DNA of 55,292 nt from Peptococcaceae bacterium (GCA_030524315.1 JAUNGU010000005.1:1-55292), one strand, 5' to 3'. Shown: positions 23,977 to 33,667, counted from the first letter of the stretch. A program made the numbers and translations. Notes: generated by a model from the letters alone, not told the origin.

Positions 23977-24014
23977 AAAATCCCCAGCACCGTTTTTTCG
24001 GTGCTGGGGATTTG
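23977..24014. terminator. terminator of the beta-hydroxyacid dehydrogenase gene
   Basis: AAATCCCCAGCACCG pairs with CGGTGCTGGGGATTT around a T6 loop. An A-run on the left becomes the T-run of the minus strand. Confidence 0.85.
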
Positions 24015-24026
24015 CTGTAGCTGGGG

Positions 24027-24905
24027 TTACTTGATTTGATCGACCTTGGCAATGGCGCTGCAATCTTCTGCGTCAAAATCAGTAGCGTTCTGGTAGAGCC
24101 GGTAGGCGCAGTCGGCCAGGGGCATAGAGAGGCCGTCACAAGCGCGCGCCATATCCAGTGCCAGGCCCATGTCCTTGCGCAGCAAGGCGAGGGTGAAGGT
24201 TGGCGAGAAATTTTCCTCGACCATCTTCATAAAATTGCGCTCAAATTGCGCCGACGCCCCAGCGCTGTCGCCGACCACCTCGGCAAGCTGATGCATATCC
24301 AGCCCCTCGGCAGCTGCCATGCGGTAGAATTCGCCCACCGCTGCCAGATTGATGGCACCGAGGAGATTGGTCATCGCCTTGACCATCTTGCCGCTTCCGA
24401 CGGGACCAAGGTTGTAGACGCGCTTTGCCAAGATGTCAAAGATCCCCTGCACCCTTTCAAAATCTGCTGCATCGCCAGCGCCCATAATCGTCAGCGCGCC
24501 CTTTTGCGCGCCCACCACCGCGCCTGTCACCGGCGCATCGATGACGCCCACCGGCCGCTTTGCGTAATAGTCGGCCACCTCGCGCATCGTGCTCGCCGCA
24601 CAGGAGCTCATCTCAATGATGACCGCCCCATCGCGGATGCAATCGCGCATCGATGGCGAGAGATAAATCGCCCGCACATTGTCATCGGCAGGCACAATGC
24701 TGATGATCACATCCGCACGCGTCGCCACCGCCTCTGCCGATGCCACAATCACCGCGCCCTCGCGGGCAATCACCTTATGCCCATCAGAGCGCGTCGAATA
24801 GGGATAGGACACCACCGTATATCCCGCCCGCAGCAAATTCAGCGCCATCGGCACACCCATATTCCCCAGTCCAAAGAATCCAATCGTCTGCTTGTTGGAT
24901 TGCAT
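24027..24905 (-). CDS. beta-hydroxyacid dehydrogenase (3-hydroxyisobutyrate / tartronate semialdehyde reductase family)
   Basis: The protein has 292 residues. The N-terminal Rossmann motif is GFFGLGNMGVPMALNLL (residues 8-24), the substrate loop DAPVTGAVVGAQKGAL is near 125-140, and the catalytic-lysine motif GSGKMVKAMTNLLGA is near 170. The all-helical C-domain has normal family length. AGGAG is placed for either GTG at 24908 or ATG at 24905; I use the ATG. Expected reaction: NAD(P)-dependent interconversion of a 3-hydroxyacid and the corresponding semialdehyde or 3-oxoacid. It stands alone next to the AT-rich OYE cluster; whether it works with that cluster is open. Confidence 0.87.
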   Translation of the reverse strand: MQSNKQTIGFFGLGNMGVPMALNLLRAGYTVVSYPYSTRSDGHKVIAREGAVIVASAEAVATRADVIISIVPADDNVRAIYLSPSMRDCIRDGAVIIEMSSCAASTMREVADYYAKRPVGVIDAPVTGAVVGAQKGALTIMGAGDAADFERVQGIFDILAKRVYNLGPVGSGKMVKAMTNLLGAINLAAVGEFYRMAAAEGLDMHQLAEVVGDSAGASAQFERNFMKMVEENFSPTFTLALLRKDMGLALDMARACDGLSMPLADCAYRLYQNATDFDAEDCSAIAKVDQIK

Positions 24906-25079
24906 CACCGCTCACTCCTTACTGATAAAAGCACCTTGCCATTTTCCTCCATTATTCGCCGCCGCGCGACATCCGTCAAGGGGAGTTGTTGGTAGAGGGC
25001 GATGGCAAATCTGAATGTTATCTGCGTCTTTAGTCATTGTTATATGCGCTATTTATAAGAGGGTATGTTTTCCGGACAA

Positions 25080-25108
25080 TTGTTTAACATTAATACAATC
25101 CATATAAT
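25080..25108 (+). promoter_or_regulatory. promoter of the SLC13-OYE cluster
   Basis: TTGTTT (25080-25085), a 17-bp spacer and TATAAT (25103-25108). The rest of the 270-bp gap before 25176 is AT-rich, with no gene seen. Confidence 0.6.
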
Positions 25109-25175
25109 TGATTTATAGAAATGGGATAAGTAGGGAGTATTGATAGCTGGAAATTTTCGAAAGGTGGTTAATGTC

Positions 25176-26639
25176 ATGAGTGTCAAAGCTGCGCCGAGCG
25201 CATTAAAATTTGGTTGTTCGCCCGCGTACATTATTAACAGTATTATTACGCTAGTGATTATGATTGGTTTCAAATATGTTGTCCCCGCTGTTGATCCTCT
25301 AACACCATTAGGCGTTGAAATCCTAGGGATTTTTCTTGGTACCTTGTATGGATGGTTAATTGTTGGTGATGTCATTTGGCCAAGCATCGCTTGCTTGGTT
25401 TTTCTTGGCCTAACAGAGTTTACAACTGTGACTGATTCATTTGCTAGTGGATTCGGAAATAATACAGTGCTGTTAATGCTATTCTTCTTTCTATTCACAA
25501 ATATCTTGAATTCTGCTGGTATTATCGAATTTATCGCAGAGTGGATTGCAACAAGAAAAGTTGCTTACGGAAAACCATGGATACTGTCAATCTTGTTAAT
25601 GATTGCATCCATTGTTTGTTTCTTCATGGTATCTGCAACTGCGGCGTGCCTTGTGATGATTCCTCTGATCAAAAGTCTCTCAACCATTTATGGTTTTAAA
25701 GCTGGTGACAAGTGGCCGATGTTGATGATGACTGGGCTCGTTTATGTTGGAAGTACCAGCTATTTAATTTTACCTTTTAAATCATTGCCATTAATCGTTT
25801 TTGGGGTATACGAATCTTCTACTGGCGAAAGCATTAATCTCGGCCCATATATGCTGATCATTGCAGCATCAACAGTTGTTGCACTATTTTTCTTTATGGT
25901 GTGGTGCAAATTTATTGTCAAGCCGGACGTATCGAAAATAACGAACTGTAATATGGATACCTCGAAGAAAATGCAATTAACGAGCTATCAAAAGTTTGTT
26001 TTGGGATTTTTTGTTGTCGTGCTTTTGCTTATGATCGTTCCGAATTTATTATCAGATTCAATTTTTATCGTTAAGTTACTAAAAAATATTGGCAATGTGG
26101 GTATTCTGGCAATTTCCATTGTATTTTTCCTTGCTTGTCAATTTGAAGGTGGTATTACAATTAACCAATTGTTTGCCAAGAATGTCTCGTGGAATATTAT
26201 TTTCTTGCTTGCTGCAGCTATGTCCATTTCAGCACCGTTTACGGCAGAGGAAACCGGGATCAGTGCATGGATTACGCAATTTGTCACGCCGCTTGTTTCT
26301 GGACAAAGCCCATTTATGTTTATCACTATTGTCTGTGTCATTTGCTGTATTTTAACGAACCTTGCTAATAACCAAGCGGTTTGTGTCCTCTTTACGCCAA
26401 TTATTATTTCTATAGGAACCGCACTAGGTGCTAGCCTGCCTACACTTATTGCTTGCATGATGGCTGGCTGTAATGTTGGTATGATTACGCCGCCAGCTAG
26501 TGCGACGGGTGCACTTCTCCATGGGGATAAAGAATGGATTCCTGGGAAAGCGGCTTATGTCAACGGTTTTATCTGTAGTATCTTTAATTTAGTTATCGCT
26601 ATTTTCGTCATCTATCCTTTGGGATCTTTATTACTGTAA
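25176..26639 (+). CDS. SLC13/DASS-family permease
   Basis: This 487-residue protein has about twelve hydrophobic helices in two similar halves, with SNT/TNLANN-type hairpin loops (CILTNLANNQAVCVL near residue 405 and SATAACLVMIPLIKSL near 150) that in the SLC13 family line the Na+ and dicarboxylate/sulfate site. It is intact and paralogous to the interrupted permease at 10447-11904. AAAGGTGG precedes the ATG at 25176. It is the first gene of an apparent operon with OYE A, 40 bases downstream, so it probably imports the anionic substrate of the flavoenzymes. AT-rich codon use. Confidence 0.87.
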   Translation: MSVKAAPSALKFGCSPAYIINSIITLVIMIGFKYVVPAVDPLTPLGVEILGIFLGTLYGWLIVGDVIWPSIACLVFLGLTEFTTVTDSFASGFGNNTVLLMLFFFLFTNILNSAGIIEFIAEWIATRKVAYGKPWILSILLMIASIVCFFMVSATAACLVMIPLIKSLSTIYGFKAGDKWPMLMMTGLVYVGSTSYLILPFKSLPLIVFGVYESSTGESINLGPYMLIIAASTVVALFFFMVWCKFIVKPDVSKITNCNMDTSKKMQLTSYQKFVLGFFVVVLLLMIVPNLLSDSIFIVKLLKNIGNVGILAISIVFFLACQFEGGITINQLFAKNVSWNIIFLLAAAMSISAPFTAEETGISAWITQFVTPLVSGQSPFMFITIVCVICCILTNLANNQAVCVLFTPIIISIGTALGASLPTLIACMMAGCNVGMITPPASATGALLHGDKEWIPGKAAYVNGFICSIFNLVIAIFVIYPLGSLLL

Positions 26640-26679
26640 TGTGGCCACTTATACGTCTGTTTTGGAGAGGAGTGCTATT

Positions 26680-28683
26680 ATGTCTAAACCTGAATATAAA
26701 GTAAAATACCCACATCTTTTTGAACCGTTGGTCATCCAACGTGGTAGAAATGAAGTGGTGTTTAATAATCGAATCATGATGTCACCTGTCGGTATTGTCG
26801 CGACGGGTGGTGGTGCCGATAATGGTCGCATTAATATTTTTGGCATTGAGCATTGGACAGAATTCATTCGTGGTGGCTTTTCTTCGGTCGCCTTGCCAAT
26901 GGAAATTCCTGCTGAAGGTGCACATGCTGGCGTTTTTAACATGGATGTCGAGCAAGTAAATTATATGAATATGCATTTATTGCAGCGTTCTGTCCATGCG
27001 TACAATGGCAAAACCTTTGCTGAGCTCATCCATGGCGGTCGTTGTATGGTTGCAAAGGATCTATCGTTAAAGGCTGCAGCGGATGGCGAATATCAGGGTC
27101 AACCTGTAAAAGGCATGGATAGGGATGACATGGAAGAGGTGCTTCGTCTTTGCCAGCAATTTGCCAGCGAGGCGCGTCGCTCAGGCTTTGATGGCATTAT
27201 GGTTCATATGGCACATGGATGGCTTTTTCATGATTTTCTATCCCCCATTACCAATACACGCACAGATGAATTTGGTGGCAGTGTAGAGAATCGTTGCCGA
27301 TTCCCTCTCATGGCATTAAAAGCGATTCGAGATGTTATTGGAGATGACCTTATCATTGAATTGCGTTTGAATGGCAATGATGAGATGGAAGGCGGTATTT
27401 TACCAGAAGATGCTGCTCAGCAGGTACTGCTTTTACAGGAATATGTAGATATGATTCACATCACCTGTGGTACACGCGTTGATGTTACGAGTCGTCCAAA
27501 AATGCATCCAACGAATTACTTCCCGACAGAACACAATGCCTATGCAAGCGAGATTATCAAGAATACACCTGGCGTTAAGATTCCTATTGGGGTCGTAGGG
27601 TCTATTAGTGATCCGGCACGGGCAGAAGCGCTGCTCGCTGATGGCAAAGCGGACTATGTGCTCATGGCTCGTGCTGCTATTGCCGATCACAACTGGGTCA
27701 ATAAAGTAAAAGCCGGTCTGGAAGAAGATATCCGTCCTTGTCTCCGTTGCTGCTATTGTCTTGACCATGGCAGACGTAAGGCGCGCGTTGCAGGAAAAGA
27801 GCTTGCAATGGCGACAGAGGTGAGCTTTGACAGACGTTGTGTTGTCAATCCGCTGTCGATGCAAGGGATCAGTAAGGAACTGTTTCCAAAGCCAACCAGA
27901 CAGAAGAAGATTGCTGTCGTGGGGGGCGGTGTTGCAGGTATGAATGCAGCGTTGAGTGCAGGAGACCATGGACATGATGTGACGGTCATAGAAAAAACGG
28001 ATAAGCTTGGCGGACAAGCTCTTTTATCTGACGGCATGTGGTTCAAAAAAGAAATGAAGGCCTATCATGAGTGGTTGGAACGACAGGTGCGCAAACATCC
28101 ACACATTAAATTGTTAATGGAGACAGAGGCAACACCAGAACTGATATCGGAAATGGATGTCGATGCAGCCATTGTCGCTGTTGGTGCAGAGCAGGTTGTC
28201 CCTGGCATTCCAGGCATTGAAAAAGCGACGATGGCCTTCGATGTATTTGGGCATGAAGATAAGCTCGGCAAGCGTGTGGTCATCATTGGCGGTGGCGATA
28301 TTGGCTGTGAACTCTCCATCCATCTTTCAGGATTAGGCCATGAATGTAGTGTTGTAGAAATGACGCATTATCAAGCTGGAAATGCGGAACTCACTGAGCG
28401 TATGTCTATTCTTGAATGGATGGAAAAGGAAAATGTAAGCATCTATCTTGATACCCAAGCGACAGAAATAGATGATGGCGGTGTTCGCATTCGTAATGCC
28501 GAAGGTGAAGCGTATTTGGAGGCGGACAGTGTGATTGTTTCTGTCGGTACAAAAGCCTTAACCAAGCTGCGAGACTCATTTCGTGATGTTGCATATGATG
28601 TTATTAATATTGGGGATTGTAAAAAGGCGTCTAACCTACAGCATGCAGTAGAAACAGGTTTTGATGCCGGATATATTCTGTAA
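26680..28683 (+). CDS. OYE-type FMN/[4Fe-4S]/FAD oxidoreductase A (enoate/dienoyl-CoA reductase family)
   Basis: The 667-residue protein has the three-part layout of 2,4-dienoyl-CoA reductase and BaiCD/enoate reductases. An FMN TIM barrel (1-340) is followed by the cluster segment CLRCCYCLDHG with a later Cys before VNP (about 350-400). Then come an FAD/NAD(P) Rossmann half with VVGGGVAGMNAAL (about 415) and a second nucleotide motif VVIIGGGDIGCELS (about 545). The active-site stretch reads AHGWLFHDFLSP where relatives usually have HGYLxxQFLSP, so Tyr is Trp. GGAGAGGAG precedes the ATG. It shares the cluster with the SLC13 permease and paralogue B. Expected reaction: reduction of an activated C=C bond. 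Confidence 0.88.
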   Translation: MSKPEYKVKYPHLFEPLVIQRGRNEVVFNNRIMMSPVGIVATGGGADNGRINIFGIEHWTEFIRGGFSSVALPMEIPAEGAHAGVFNMDVEQVNYMNMHLLQRSVHAYNGKTFAELIHGGRCMVAKDLSLKAAADGEYQGQPVKGMDRDDMEEVLRLCQQFASEARRSGFDGIMVHMAHGWLFHDFLSPITNTRTDEFGGSVENRCRFPLMALKAIRDVIGDDLIIELRLNGNDEMEGGILPEDAAQQVLLLQEYVDMIHITCGTRVDVTSRPKMHPTNYFPTEHNAYASEIIKNTPGVKIPIGVVGSISDPARAEALLADGKADYVLMARAAIADHNWVNKVKAGLEEDIRPCLRCCYCLDHGRRKARVAGKELAMATEVSFDRRCVVNPLSMQGISKELFPKPTRQKKIAVVGGGVAGMNAALSAGDHGHDVTVIEKTDKLGGQALLSDGMWFKKEMKAYHEWLERQVRKHPHIKLLMETEATPELISEMDVDAAIVAVGAEQVVPGIPGIEKATMAFDVFGHEDKLGKRVVIIGGGDIGCELSIHLSGLGHECSVVEMTHYQAGNAELTERMSILEWMEKENVSIYLDTQATEIDDGGVRIRNAEGEAYLEADSVIVSVGTKALTKLRDSFRDVAYDVINIGDCKKASNLQHAVETGFDAGYIL

Positions 28684-28777
28684 TTGCGTGCTTTCATATT
28701 CATAGGATACTGTGTATTGTATAAATAGCTTCTTGAATAGCAAAAAAGATATACACTCTCGGGAAGGAGATTCAATC

Positions 28778-29722
28778 ATGAGATTAGAGCAATTACAGTA
28801 TCTAATTGAAGTCGCAAATTGTAAATCTATCAATAAAGCGGCTCAGAATCTATACATCTCTCAACCAGCATTAAGCATAGCTATTACGACATTGGAAGAG
28901 GAATTAAATTATCCGCTGTTGACGCGTACAAAACGAGGTGTTGTCTTGACTGAGGATGGCGCTCGTGTCGTACAGGATGCCCAACAAATCATGGGCATCA
29001 TTCAGAATTGGTACCTTTCTTCAGAGAAAGAATATGAGCTCAACGGAAACGTGCAAATTCAAGCGACCCCTTCGATTTGTGTCGCAATGTCCAATACGCT
29101 GATTTTAGAATTACAACAAAGATATCCTAATTTATCGATTCTGATGTACGAGAGTACGCCACAGCACATGCTAAGATTCATTGCCAACAATGCTGTAAAT
29201 ATTGGCATTACCTCATATTCTAGAGAGAAAGAGCCCGATTTTATTGCTGAGGCAAATACAAGAGATCTGTGTGTTGAAAAATTAGCGGACGATGAACGAT
29301 ATGTGTTGTTAAGCTCGAAAAATCCATTAACTAAGCGAGATAAGTTGTCAAAAGAGGATTTGAAAACCCTGACCCTTGCGTATTATTCGGATATTACTGA
29401 TGATATTTCAGCCTCGTATCGAATATACTTCAATCCTGATCGATGCTTTAGGCTGGATAGTCGAGAAAGCATTCTTCAGTTGGTTGCTGAAGATGGTGCA
29501 GTGGCAATTTTTCCTGAGCTGACGACGAGAAGTAGTTATTTTATCAAGAGTGGGCTCATTCAGGCGATGCCTGTTACGGGTCTATCCACCAAGATTGCAT
29601 ACTATCTCATTTATCCAGATCGAAAAAAATTGTCCTTAAATGAAATTTGTGTATTGGATATTATTCGAGAAAAATTTACCTGTTGCTTGACGACAGGAAG
29701 TGCCTGCGACTGTATTGAATGA
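28778..29722 (+). CDS. LysR-family transcriptional regulator (LysR 2)
   Basis: The 314-residue protein has an N-terminal winged helix (1-62) with CKSINKAAQNLYISQPALSI and a TLEEELNYPLLTRTKRG wing. The effector domain runs from about 90 to 295, with an unusual Cys-rich tail (CCLTTGSACDC, about 302-312). GGAAGGAG lies before the ATG at 28778. It lies in the same direction between the two OYE genes, which is atypical because LysR genes are usually divergent; it is presumably the local regulator. AT-rich codons. Confidence 0.9.
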   Translation: MRLEQLQYLIEVANCKSINKAAQNLYISQPALSIAITTLEEELNYPLLTRTKRGVVLTEDGARVVQDAQQIMGIIQNWYLSSEKEYELNGNVQIQATPSICVAMSNTLILELQQRYPNLSILMYESTPQHMLRFIANNAVNIGITSYSREKEPDFIAEANTRDLCVEKLADDERYVLLSSKNPLTKRDKLSKEDLKTLTLAYYSDITDDISASYRIYFNPDRCFRLDSRESILQLVAEDGAVAIFPELTTRSSYFIKSGLIQAMPVTGLSTKIAYYLIYPDRKKLSLNEICVLDIIREKFTCCLTTGSACDCIE

Positions 29723-29760
29723 TGTTTCATTGTAAACATTCTTAGAGAAGGAGTAGAATT

Positions 29761-31752
29761 ATGAAACCGACATATAAGAATAAATACCCACACCTTTTTG
29801 AACCGATGTATGTTGGTAAAAATAAGGTCCGTTTTAATAATCGTGCTTGTATGGCGCCTATTGGGTCAATTGCGACCGGTGGTGGTGAAAATAGCGATGG
29901 TCGTATCAATCAAAATGGTATTGATCAATGCATGAACTATATTCGAGGTGGATTCTCTACCGTTGCGCTGCCAATGGAAGTGCCGATCGATGGTGGACAT
30001 GAGCACATGTTTAATCTCAATCCCAAGACCTGCAATCAAATGGAATTTCATCTTTTGCAGCGTTCTGTTCATGCCTATCGCGGACTGACCTTTGCTGAAC
30101 TTTTGCACTGTGGACCATTTGTTAATTTACCGGACTATCCACGTTTTGGGGCAGACACCTACGTTACCAATGGCTATCCGGTGAAGGCGGCAACCTTAGA
30201 AGATATGCAGGGGATTTGTGATTTATTTGCGCAATATGCACTGTGGGCCAAAATTGCCCGCTTTGATGGCTTAATGATTCATATGGCACATGGTTGGCTA
30301 TTTAATCAATTCCTTTCGCCGCTTACGAACCATCGCACAGATGAATTTGGTGGGAGTGTTGAGAATCGTTGCCGTTTTCCAATGATGGTTCTCAAGGCCA
30401 TTCGAGATGCAGTTGGGGATGATTTGTTAATTGAGCTTCGCTTAAACGGCAATGATGAAGTTGAGGGAGGCATTTTGCCCGAGGATGCGGCACAGCAAGT
30501 GCTTATTTTGCAAGAATATGTGGATATGATTCATATTACCTGCGGCCATCGTGTTGATGCACTTTCTCGTCCAAAACAGCATCCGAGCAATTTCTTCCCA
30601 ATGGCGCATAACGCCTATGCTAGTGAAATTGTCAAGAATACGCCCGGTGTTCATATTCCGATTGGTGTCGTGGGTGCCATCTATACCCCAGAGATTGCAG
30701 AGCAAGTGCTTGCCAAGGGCCAGGCTGATTATGTATTGATGGCGCGCTCAGCAATGGCAGATCCTGAAATTATCAAGAAAGCGAAGGAAGGCCGTGAAGA
30801 TGACATCCGTCCTTGTCTGCGGTGTAACTATTGTATGGATCATGGTCGGCGTGAAGCATTGACAACAGAGCTCCATTTATTAAGCCATCCAAGCTACGAT
30901 AGACATTGTGCGACCAATCCATTGGCTTTTCAAAGCTTGTCTAAACGAAACTTCCCACCAGCAGAGCGTGTTAAACGCGTTGCTGTTATTGGCGGCGGGG
31001 TCGCTGGAATGGAGGCTGCCATTGCGGCAGCAGACCGTGGGCATGAAGTTATTCTCTATGAAAAAACCAATAAACTCGGAGGCCAGGCCTGTCTGTCTGA
31101 TGTCATGTGGTTCAAAAAAGAAATGAAACTTTTTCATGAATACCTGGAACATCAGGTGAAGAAGCGCCAGAATATTATCGTCAATATGAACAAGTTAGCG
31201 ACTCGTCAAATGATTGATGAGCTAGATCCGGATGCCGTCATTGTGGCTGTTGGCGCAGAGCAAATCGTGCCAGCAATTCCAGGCGTTGAGAAGGGGATGA
31301 TGTCGTTTGATGTGTTTGGTCATGAAGACCATGTTGGGCATAAGGTTTTAATTGTTGGTGGTGGTGATATCGGTGTCGAGCTGGGGATTCATTTGAATCA
31401 GCTTGGACATGAGAGCACCATCATTGAAATGGGTGAATACATTGCCCCAAAGGCACAACTCACCGAGCGCATTTCTTATCTGGAATGGCTAGAACAAGAA
31501 AAGGTTATTACCAAGACAGGTACCCGCTGTGTCGACATTAAAGAAAATGGCGCATATGTTGAGGATGCTGATGGAAAATACTTCATTGAAGCAGATACGG
31601 TGATTATTTGCGTGGGCACAAAGCCATTGGTGGCAGAACGAGACCAATTTAAAGACGTAGCCTTTGACGTTATTGAAGTTGGCGATTGTGTGAAGGCATC
31701 GAGTATTGTACATGCAGTGCATACTGGATTTGATGCTGGCTGGACAATTTGA
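29761..31752 (+). CDS. OYE-type FMN/[4Fe-4S]/FAD oxidoreductase B
   Basis: This 663-residue paralogue of OYE A has the same order of parts: FMN barrel, CLRCNYCMDHG cluster segment with a following Cys before NP, VIGGGVAGMEAAI and VLIVGGGDIGVELG. The active-site stretch is AHGWLFNQFLSP, keeping the usual Gln that is Asp in OYE A but also having Trp for Tyr. The N-terminal pocket differs most (HCGPFVNLPDYPRFG against HGGRCMVAKDLSLKA), pointing to different substrates. AGAAGGAG precedes the ATG. It is the last gene of the cluster. Expected reaction: NAD(P)H-dependent reduction of an alkene bond of an organic acid. Confidence 0.88.
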   Translation: MKPTYKNKYPHLFEPMYVGKNKVRFNNRACMAPIGSIATGGGENSDGRINQNGIDQCMNYIRGGFSTVALPMEVPIDGGHEHMFNLNPKTCNQMEFHLLQRSVHAYRGLTFAELLHCGPFVNLPDYPRFGADTYVTNGYPVKAATLEDMQGICDLFAQYALWAKIARFDGLMIHMAHGWLFNQFLSPLTNHRTDEFGGSVENRCRFPMMVLKAIRDAVGDDLLIELRLNGNDEVEGGILPEDAAQQVLILQEYVDMIHITCGHRVDALSRPKQHPSNFFPMAHNAYASEIVKNTPGVHIPIGVVGAIYTPEIAEQVLAKGQADYVLMARSAMADPEIIKKAKEGREDDIRPCLRCNYCMDHGRREALTTELHLLSHPSYDRHCATNPLAFQSLSKRNFPPAERVKRVAVIGGGVAGMEAAIAAADRGHEVILYEKTNKLGGQACLSDVMWFKKEMKLFHEYLEHQVKKRQNIIVNMNKLATRQMIDELDPDAVIVAVGAEQIVPAIPGVEKGMMSFDVFGHEDHVGHKVLIVGGGDIGVELGIHLNQLGHESTIIEMGEYIAPKAQLTERISYLEWLEQEKVITKTGTRCVDIKENGAYVEDADGKYFIEADTVIICVGTKPLVAERDQFKDVAFDVIEVGDCVKASSIVHAVHTGFDAGWTI

Positions 31753-31805
31753 GCTAGGAAGCCCAATTTTCTGCAATTGATAGATTTAAACCATGCAAAT
31801 AGACA

Positions 31806-31864
31806 AAAGAGAGGCCCATATAGAGTCGCTGTCTTAAACAGTTGATCTTTAGGGGCCTCTCTTA
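31806..31864. terminator. terminator at the end of the OYE cluster
   Basis: AAGAGAGGCCC and GGGGCCTCTCTT form a strong stem around a long AT-rich loop. Confidence 0.75.
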
Positions 31865-31887
31865 TATCATTTTTCCCATAGCTGCGT

Positions 31888-32325
31888 TCACCCCTCCAGC
31901 ATCCCCAATATCTTCCCGAGAATGGCGGCGAGGTCGTGGTGTTCCTGGGGGGTGAGGGGGAGGTGGTGGTTGAGTTGTTCTGAGGCGGCGAGGGCGTCGT
32001 CTTTGAGGAAGAGGCCTTCTTTGGTGATGCTGGCGATGAGGTTGCGGCTGTCTTTTTCGTCGCGGGTGCGCTGGAGGTAGCCTTTTTTCTCGAGGGCTTT
32101 GAGGACGGGGGTGAGGGTGCCGGAGTCGAGGTAGAGGCGCTCGCCGATGGTTTTGGTGTGGATGTGGCCGTGCTCCCAGAGGAGGGTCATGACGAGGTAT
32201 TGGGTGTAGGTGAGGCCTACGGCGTCGAGATAGGGCTTGTAGGCGCGGGTGATTTCTTTGGCGCAGGCGTAGAGGGGAAAGGTCCACTCGCCGTCTAAGG
32301 TGATGCGGTCGTAAATGTCGCTCAT
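31888..32325 (-). CDS. MarR-family regulator, OhrR-like
   Basis: The 145-residue protein has the OhrR subgroup layout: LYACAKEI with a Cys near residue 20 at the peroxide-sensing position, TYTQYLVMTLLWEH, the recognition helix in LDSGTLTPVLKALEKKGYL, and the RDEKDSRNL wing. OhrR proteins repress organic-hydroperoxide resistance genes and release DNA when the Cys is oxidised. No ohr gene lies next to it; the divergent neighbour is the AI-2E-type permease. The ATG at 32325 follows AGGAGACC. Confidence 0.88.
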   Translation of the reverse strand: MSDIYDRITLDGEWTFPLYACAKEITRAYKPYLDAVGLTYTQYLVMTLLWEHGHIHTKTIGERLYLDSGTLTPVLKALEKKGYLQRTRDEKDSRNLIASITKEGLFLKDDALAASEQLNHHLPLTPQEHHDLAAILGKILGMLEG

Positions 32326-32365
32326 GGTTGGTCTCCTGTCGGTCGAAAATAATGAGATAAAACAT

Positions 32366-32394
32366 ATTGTAGGCGACAGACAGCGCGCTGGCAA
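32366..32394 (-). promoter_or_regulatory. promoter of the OhrR-like gene
   Basis: On the minus strand TTGCCA (32389-32394), a 17-bp spacer and TACAAT (32366-32371). Confidence 0.65.
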
Positions 32395-32405
32395 GTATAA
32401 AGTAT

Positions 32406-32434
32406 TTGCGTTCACGGGCGGCGGGCTTTATAAT
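32406..32434 (+). promoter_or_regulatory. promoter of the AI-2E-family permease
   Basis: TTGCGT (32406-32411), a 17-bp spacer and TATAAT (32429-32434). It is almost back-to-back with the OhrR-like promoter. Confidence 0.7.
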
Positions 32435-32497
32435 GAAGCCAGTCTATCATGGTTGAAAAATCATGAACGAACGCAAGACGATGAAGGAGTCATTTGA

Positions 32498-33613
32498 ATG
32501 GAGGATTACAAACGTAAGGAGCGGTTCATTGTCAATGTGATTTTTCTCGGTCTGATCGCATTGATGGTGTTTTTCGGCTGCAAATATTTGCTGCCTGTCC
32601 TGGCGCCGTTTTTGGTGGCGCTGGTGGTGACGCTGATGCTGCAGCCTTTGATCCGTCTCGTGGCAAAGCGCCAGCCGCGGCTGCGGCGGGTGGCGGCTTT
32701 TGCGATTTGCACAGGGTTTTATTTGCTCTGTGGCTATTTGCTCATTAATTTTGGCGTGCAGCTGGTGCAGCGGGCAGGCAATCTCATCGCCCAGCTGCCG
32801 GCGATGTATGAAAAGCAGATTGTGCCGGCGCTGTGGATGGCGTCTGACCGCATCGGGGCCTTTGTCTACTCGATCGATCCGCGCCTGGCCCAGGAGCTCA
32901 ACGACGCGTTTATGGATTCGCTGCAAAACATGCGCCTGTACATCACCGAGTATTCGATGAAGGGCGTGGGCATTCTGACCAACACCCTCTCGGTCCTGCC
33001 GGGGCTGTTCATCCGCGTGCTGATCACGATCATTGCGACCTTTTTCATGGTGGCGGATGTGGACACTCTCACAGGCTACGCCCTCAAGCTGGTGCCGCCA
33101 TCCCGTCGACAGACGGTGTCGACGGCGGTGGTCTATGTCAAAAATATTTTGCTCAAGTATGTCAAATCCTACAGCTTGATTTTTACGATCACCTTTTTGG
33201 AGCTGTCCATTGGCTTTACGATTTTGGGCATCAATCGCGCCTTTTTGATTGGGCTCTGTGTGGCAATTTTTGACATTCTGCCAATTTTGGGCACCGGCGG
33301 CATCCTCATCCCCTGGGCGATTATCGCCGCCCTCTGGGGCAAGGGTGGGCTGGCATTCGGGCTGGTGTTTCTCTATGTGTTCATCCTCGTGGTGCGCAAT
33401 ATTCTCGAGCCGCGCATTGTCGGTAAGCAGATTGGGCTGCATCCGCTGGTGACGCTGATTTGCATGTTTGTGGGGCTGAAGCTTTTTGGGATCATCGGGC
33501 TCTTTGGTATTCCGATTGCCCTGTCGGTGGTGGTCAATCTCGATCGCAACGACGTCATCCACGTCTTTCCCCGCGACGAGGACGACCCCGACAAGCCGAT
33601 GCTGCATCTATAA
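32498..33613 (+). CDS. AI-2E transporter family permease
   Basis: This 371-residue membrane protein of the TqsA/YdbI (PF01594) family has about eight helices: two hairpins at the N-terminus (residues 8-50, 63-90), an extracytoplasmic stretch (about 95-150), and helices near 152-180, 212-245 and 250-330. The family signature FDILPILGTGGILIPWAII is near residue 262. Members export AI-2, other small molecules, or act as Na+/H+ antiporters, so the substrate cannot be assigned. GAAGGAGTC precedes the ATG. It is followed by a terminator and the HAD gene. Confidence 0.88.
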   Translation: MEDYKRKERFIVNVIFLGLIALMVFFGCKYLLPVLAPFLVALVVTLMLQPLIRLVAKRQPRLRRVAAFAICTGFYLLCGYLLINFGVQLVQRAGNLIAQLPAMYEKQIVPALWMASDRIGAFVYSIDPRLAQELNDAFMDSLQNMRLYITEYSMKGVGILTNTLSVLPGLFIRVLITIIATFFMVADVDTLTGYALKLVPPSRRQTVSTAVVYVKNILLKYVKSYSLIFTITFLELSIGFTILGINRAFLIGLCVAIFDILPILGTGGILIPWAIIAALWGKGGLAFGLVFLYVFILVVRNILEPRIVGKQIGLHPLVTLICMFVGLKLFGIIGLFGIPIALSVVVNLDRNDVIHVFPRDEDDPDKPMLHL

Positions 33614-33620
33614 TCGCTGG

Positions 33621-33652
33621 CGCAGCCTGCAGAGAGCGGGCTGCGTTTTTTT
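33621..33652 (+). terminator. terminator after the AI-2E-family gene
   Basis: CGCAGCC pairs with GGCTGCG and is followed by seven T. Confidence 0.85.
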
Positions 33653-33667
33653 GAAGGGAGGACGACG

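Noticed and set aside
24906..31888. Flanking direct repeats around the second AT-rich cluster
   Set aside because: I compared both edges by eye and found no match like the 27-bp repeat of the first block.
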